DNA of 8,975 bases from assembly GCA_043780275.1 (NCBI GenBank), contig JAYWCV010000200.1, forward strand, positions 1 to 8,975. The letters are read 5' to 3'. The stretch comes from MGR-bin208 sp043780275 (GTDB lineage: Bacteria > Bacteroidota > Bacteroidia > Chitinophagales > Chitinophagaceae). Below the pieces are notes generated by a model. It was given only the letters and a program-made list of their open reading frames with translations. It was not told where the DNA came from and searched no databases. Below are positions 6,460 through 8,975 of the stretch, piece after piece (within the stretch, counting starts at the first letter, position 1; every line of letters starts with the position of its first letter). Both the position numbers and the translations under genes were made by a program.

Positions 6460-6489
6460 AAAGCCCTGCGAAATCAGGGCTTTTCTTTT
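6460..6489 (+). terminator. Rho-independent terminator after tRNA-Met
   Basis: AAAGCCCTG (6460-6468) pairs with CAGGGCTTT (6475-6483) around CGAAAT, followed by a T-rich run to 6489. It begins two bases after the tRNA discriminator and separates the tRNA from the GIY-YIG gene. Confidence 0.85.
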
Positions 6490-6505
6490 ATATAGGTTTA
6501 TTCAT

Positions 6506-6769
6506 ATGCTATACATTGTTTACATATTATATTCCCAGAGTACTCAAAAGCACTATACAGGGTTTACAACAAACCTTACACAAAGAATTTTGTCACATAA
6601 TCAACTTGGTAAAGATTGGACTTCAAAGTATCGACCCTGGGAACTCATTTATAAAAAAGAGTTCATTATTAAATCAGATGCTATGGATTATGAAAAGTGG
6701 TTAAAGACTGGAGCTGGAAGAGATTTTGTAAAGCAACTCAATCAATTATCCCTTTTTTATTTTTCATAA
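6506..6769 (+). CDS. Stand-alone GIY-YIG endonuclease domain protein
   Basis: This 87-residue protein consists of a single GIY-YIG nuclease domain and nothing else, similar to the small UPF0213/YhbQ-type proteins. The GIY strand is degenerate (YIVYILYS, 3-10). It is followed by YTG (17-19), the helix with the conserved Arg in LTQRILSHN (R27), SKYRPWELIY (40-49), and the metal-binding Glu in DYEKWLKTG (E63). The catalytic Tyr, Arg and Glu positions appear filled, so an active nuclease is plausible. It lies 48 bp after the tRNA-Met gene, separated by a terminator. No SD sequence is seen. It has no linked UvrC-like, intron or phage domains. Cellular function is unknown for most such proteins. 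Its place beside a tRNA and a damaged tRNA copy makes a role in a small mobile cassette worth considering, but that is inference. Confidence 0.88.
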   Translation: MLYIVYILYSQSTQKHYTGFTTNLTQRILSHNQLGKDWTSKYRPWELIYKKEFIIKSDAMDYEKWLKTGAGRDFVKQLNQLSLFYFS

Positions 6770-6784
6770 ATTATGTTTTAATGC

Positions 6785-6801
6785 TCAATTTTATAAATTG
6801 A
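6785..6801. repeat. AT-rich hairpin after the GIY-YIG gene
   Basis: TCAATTT (6785-6791) and AAATTGA (6795-6801) form a 7-bp inverted repeat with a TAT loop, 15 bp after the GIY-YIG stop. The stem has only two G-C pairs and no T run follows, so it is at best a weak terminator or the end of the preceding unit. Confidence 0.3.
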
Positions 6802-6884
6802 ATGTAAACTTATCAGGCGGGGTTAATTGATAAATGCTTAAATTCCTATTTTTATTCAATATTTCAATTCTTAAATCAATTTTT

Positions 6885-7394
6885 ATGTTAGTTAATAAGC
6901 TAGTTTCTGTTTTTTTAATTGCCTCTTTAATGGCTTGTAATAATGCAGGTAATGAATCATCTGCCAATGCAATGAATGATTCAATGAACCAGGATGATCA
7001 TCAAAATATGGCAGCCGGTACAAAAATTACGCCTGTCCCTGAAATTCCGGAAAATGCAAAAGTGTTTTTTGTTAACCTGAAAGACGGACAGACTGTAAGC
7101 CCAACTTTTTTGGTTGTGATGGGTACTGAAAACATGCGTGTTGATACGGCTAATGGAATTATCAAAGCCGGCTCGGGACATCATCATATACTGATCGATC
7201 AGGCAGCAGCATTTCCTCATAGTGAAGTAGTTCCAAAGGATTCTGTTCATTTACATTTTGGTAATGCACAAAAAGAAACTGAATTGACTCTTAAGCCGGG
7301 AAAGCATACATTAAGACTTCAATATGCTGATGCATTGCATCGGTCATATGGCGATAAACTTTCAACCAGTATTACGGTAAATGTAAAAAACTAG
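6885..7394 (+). CDS. DUF4399 domain lipoprotein
   Basis: The protein is a predicted exported lipoprotein of 169 residues. The N-terminus MLVNKLVSVFLIASLMAC is a classic lipoprotein signal, with a lysine, a hydrophobic core and the lipobox LMAC. Lipidation is expected on C18, followed by a low-complexity Asn/Ser/Met-rich linker (19-48). The rest (about 52-168) matches DUF4399 by memory of the family: AKVFFVNLKDGQTVSPTF (58-75), GHHHILID (98-105), HLHFGNAQKETELTL (122-136) and KPGKHTLRLQYADALHRSYG (137-156). The conserved histidines could bind metal, but no function is established. An upstream in-frame ATG at 6834 would give a 35-residue leader. The ATG at 6885 is preferred because it gives a normal-length signal peptide. 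Localisation is probably the periplasmic face of a membrane or the cell surface. It stands alone between the GIY-YIG gene and the four-cysteine gene. Confidence 0.88.
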   Translation: MLVNKLVSVFLIASLMACNNAGNESSANAMNDSMNQDDHQNMAAGTKITPVPEIPENAKVFFVNLKDGQTVSPTFLVVMGTENMRVDTANGIIKAGSGHHHILIDQAAAFPHSEVVPKDSVHLHFGNAQKETELTLKPGKHTLRLQYADALHRSYGDKLSTSITVNVKN

Positions 7395-7511
7395 TATGGT
7401 AATTCAGATTAGATACAAGCGTAGCGTACTTGCTTATTTTTCTATTGAGTAAAATAATTTTTTAACGTTCAGTTAAATGAGCTTGTATAGATTTTGGTTA
7501 TTTTTAATGCT

Positions 7512-8036
7512 ATGAATTCAATGAAAAAATTCCTTTGTATACTTTTAATTCTACCCATAGTTTCCATTGCACAGGATTGTGTTGTTAAAAAAACAATTGA
7601 CCCATATACAAAAGAAGTAAAGGTTTCTACAGGGTTTATGGACTTTAATAAGGGAATCAATAATTTTTTATTATCTATTGACGGAACTAAAACAGATATT
7701 GATTTTTTTGTTGCATTAAGTAAAAGTACTAACGCACCTTGTTTTGATAACAGCTCTACTTTATCCATTGTTTTCGAAGGAACCAGGTCGAAAGCCAATT
7801 TTAGAAATACTGGATCGATGAATTGCGAAGGATTGTTTCATTTTATTTTCAGAAATAACCAACAAACCAATTCCTATCTGCAAAGATTGAGTACGATGAA
7901 AGTAAAATCTTTCATATTTACCGGGAGTAACGGAAAAATAAAAGAAGTTTTCTTTGCCGAAGAGCATCAAGAAGCCTTCATGCAAAAAGTTACCTGTCTT
8001 GTAGCTGAAGCAAAAGCTTTATTATCTCAACAATAA
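7512..8036 (+). CDS. Secreted protein of unknown function, four mature cysteines
   Basis: No family is recognised. The 174-residue product begins with a clear signal peptide, MNSMKKFLCILLILPIVSIAQ, with likely cleavage after about residue 20 or 21 and no lipobox. It should therefore be a soluble periplasmic or secreted protein. The mature part has four cysteines (23, 77, 105, 162), an even number suggesting two disulfides. It alternates polar and hydrophobic residues as in a beta-rich fold (VKVSTGFMDF, NNFLLSIDG, DIDFFVALS, STLSIVFEG, HFIFRNN, VKSFIFTGSNGKIKEVFF), ending in a helix (about 149-172). The pattern resembles small Bacteroidota exported proteins annotated only as hypothetical. An in-frame TTG at 7494 exists, but ATG 7512 (or ATG 7521, MKKFLC) places the positive charges correctly. 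It lies 117 bp after the DUF4399 gene and shares a bidirectional terminator with gcvP. Confidence 0.8.
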   Translation: MNSMKKFLCILLILPIVSIAQDCVVKKTIDPYTKEVKVSTGFMDFNKGINNFLLSIDGTKTDIDFFVALSKSTNAPCFDNSSTLSIVFEGTRSKANFRNTGSMNCEGLFHFIFRNNQQTNSYLQRLSTMKVKSFIFTGSNGKIKEVFFAEEHQEAFMQKVTCLVAEAKALLSQQ

Positions 8037-8055
8037 AATTGAATTTTTTAACCAT

Positions 8056-8083
8056 AAAAATGCCCCAAATTATAGGGGCATTT
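8056..8083. terminator. Bidirectional terminator between convergent genes
   Basis: AAATGCCCC (8058-8066) pairs with GGGGCATTT (8075-8083) around an 8-base AT loop. A T-rich tail follows on the plus strand, and on the minus strand a run of five T (8060-8056) follows the stem. It lies 19 bp past the four-cysteine gene and 18 bp past the gcvP stop, so it can end both transcripts. Confidence 0.85.
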
Positions 8084-8101
8084 CATTTATACAAAAAAAA
8101 A

Positions 8102-8975
8102 TTATCCTTCTGTCTCCATATAACTTTCAATAGGTTCGCAAGTACAAATTAAGTTTCTGTCTCCAAAGGTGTTATTAACACGGGCAACAGCCGGCCAGAA
8201 CTTATTTGCTTTTACATATGCTAATGGAAAAGCTGCAATCTCTCTTGTATAAGGTTTATCCCAGTTTGAATTGATAACCATAAATTGAGTGTGGGGTGCA
8301 TTCTTCAAGGCATTTTCTTTTTTATCTGCAATGCCTTCTTCCACATCTTTAATCTCTTTACGAATACTTAAAAGGGCATCACAGAAACGGTCAAGCTCTG
8401 CCTTGTCTTCACTTTCTGTCGGTTCTATCATGATGGTTCCCGGCACCGGAAAACTCATCGTTGGAGCATGAAAACCATAATCGATCAGGCGTTTGGCTAT
8501 ATCTTCGGCTTCAATATCGGCCATTTTTTTAAATGGCCTTAAGTCTACAATAAATTCGTGTGCACATTCGCCATGATGATTCGTATATAGGATTGGGAAA
8601 TCGTTTTGTAAACGTGCCCTCATATAATTAGCATTTAATATAGCATATTCAGTTGCTTTTTTCACACCTTCATTACCTAACATTCGTATATATCCATAAC
8701 TGATCAGTAATATCGAAGCTGATCCAAAAGGGGCTGCCGATACAGCATTACTTAAGTTTCCTTTAGTTGATTCCTCTCCATTGATAAATACATGACCTGG
8801 TAAGAATTCTGCCAAATGTTTTTTTACACAGATAGGTCCCATGCCCGGTCCGCCTCCTCCATGTGGTATGGCAAAGGTTTTATGCAGGTTCAGGTGACAA
8901 ACATCCGCACCAATCAATCCGGGAGCAGTTAATCCAACCTGTGCATTCATGTTGGCACCATCCATATAAACCTGC
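8102..8975 (-). CDS. gcvP: Glycine dehydrogenase (glycine cleavage P protein), C-terminal part
   Basis: The frame is open through the right edge, so only the last 290 or so residues of a protein normally about 950-970 residues long are present; the visible part is intact. The P protein is the PLP-dependent decarboxylase of the glycine cleavage system, working with GcvT, GcvH and lipoamide dehydrogenase to feed one-carbon units into folate. The piece starts QVYMDGANMNAQVGLTAPGL and contains HLNLHKTFAIPHGGGGPGMGP. The PLP-binding lysine of that block is encoded at 8881-8879. Later blocks typical of the family are AAPFGSASILLISYGYIRMLG, ECAHEFIVDLRPF, GFHAPTMSFPVPGTIMIEPTESE and the C-terminal NTFGDRNLICTCEPIE. 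Methionines near the edge, such as that at 8965, are internal and not the true start. The gene is convergent with the four-cysteine gene across the shared terminator. Confidence 0.96.
   Translation of the reverse strand, partial: QVYMDGANMNAQVGLTAPGLIGADVCHLNLHKTFAIPHGGGGPGMGPICVKKHLAEFLPGHVFINGEESTKGNLSNAVSAAPFGSASILLISYGYIRMLGNEGVKKATEYAILNANYMRARLQNDFPILYTNHHGECAHEFIVDLRPFKKMADIEAEDIAKRLIDYGFHAPTMSFPVPGTIMIEPTESEDKAELDRFCDALLSIRKEIKDVEEGIADKKENALKNAPHTQFMVINSNWDKPYTREIAAFPLAYVKANKFWPAVARVNNTFGDRNLICTCEPIESYMETEG

Noticed and set aside
6817..6825. GCGGGGTTA after the GIY-YIG gene as a third tRNA fragment
   Set aside because: Only about six bases match the tRNA 5' region, which is not above chance.
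6834..6884. Extended start of the DUF4399 lipoprotein
   Set aside because: The extra 17 residues add a second hydrophobic stretch before an already complete lipoprotein signal; ATG 6885 fits better, though 6834 is not excluded.
7416..7440. Possible terminator hairpin after the DUF4399 gene (CAAG/CTTG followed by a T-rich stretch)
   Set aside because: Only four consecutive base pairs plus wobbles can be drawn, too weak to call.
7494..7511. TTG at 7494 as the start of the four-cysteine gene
   Set aside because: It would put six residues before a normal signal peptide; ATG at 7512 or 7521 gives the expected N-terminus.
1..8975. CRISPR array, insertion sequence or prophage
   Set aside because: No regularly spaced repeats, transposase, integrase or phage structural genes are visible anywhere in the window.

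Overview
The window looks like a chromosomal segment of a Bacteroidota bacterium, most likely close to the Chitinophagaceae. The DNA is AT-rich, SD-type ribosome sites are essentially absent, and several genes are preceded by sequences resembling the Bacteroidota -7 element TAnnTTTG. The fused two-component 2-oxoacid dehydrogenase E1, the CTC-type ribosomal protein bL25 and the DUF4399 lipoprotein also fit that phylum. The assignment is inferred from protein style and signals, not from a database search.

Left part (1-4079): a possible 16-codon tail of an unknown plus-strand gene ends at 51. It converges on radC (minus strand, JAMM-type RadC protein). Divergently from radC run prs (PRPP synthetase) and rplY (bL25), 27 bp apart and closed by a strong terminator. 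Next come pth (peptidyl-tRNA hydrolase) and a fumarylacetoacetate-hydrolase-family gene followed by another hairpin terminator. prs, rplY and pth are housekeeping genes that often sit together.

Middle (4103-6769): a 688-residue E1 alpha/beta fusion of a 2-oxoacid dehydrogenase, then a short accessory patch. The patch holds a promoter-like element, a degenerate copy of the 5' part of a tRNA-Met gene whose D-arm and anticodon-arm strands are replaced by two 14-bp GC-rich palindromes, the intact tRNA-Met(CAT), its terminator, and a small stand-alone GIY-YIG endonuclease-like gene. This patch is the most unusual part of the window.

Right part (6885-8975): a DUF4399 lipoprotein, a secreted four-cysteine protein of unknown function, and, convergent from the right edge behind a shared bidirectional hairpin, the C-terminal third of gcvP (glycine cleavage P protein). 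The whole-window picture is ordinary core metabolism with one small, possibly mobile, tRNA-associated insertion.
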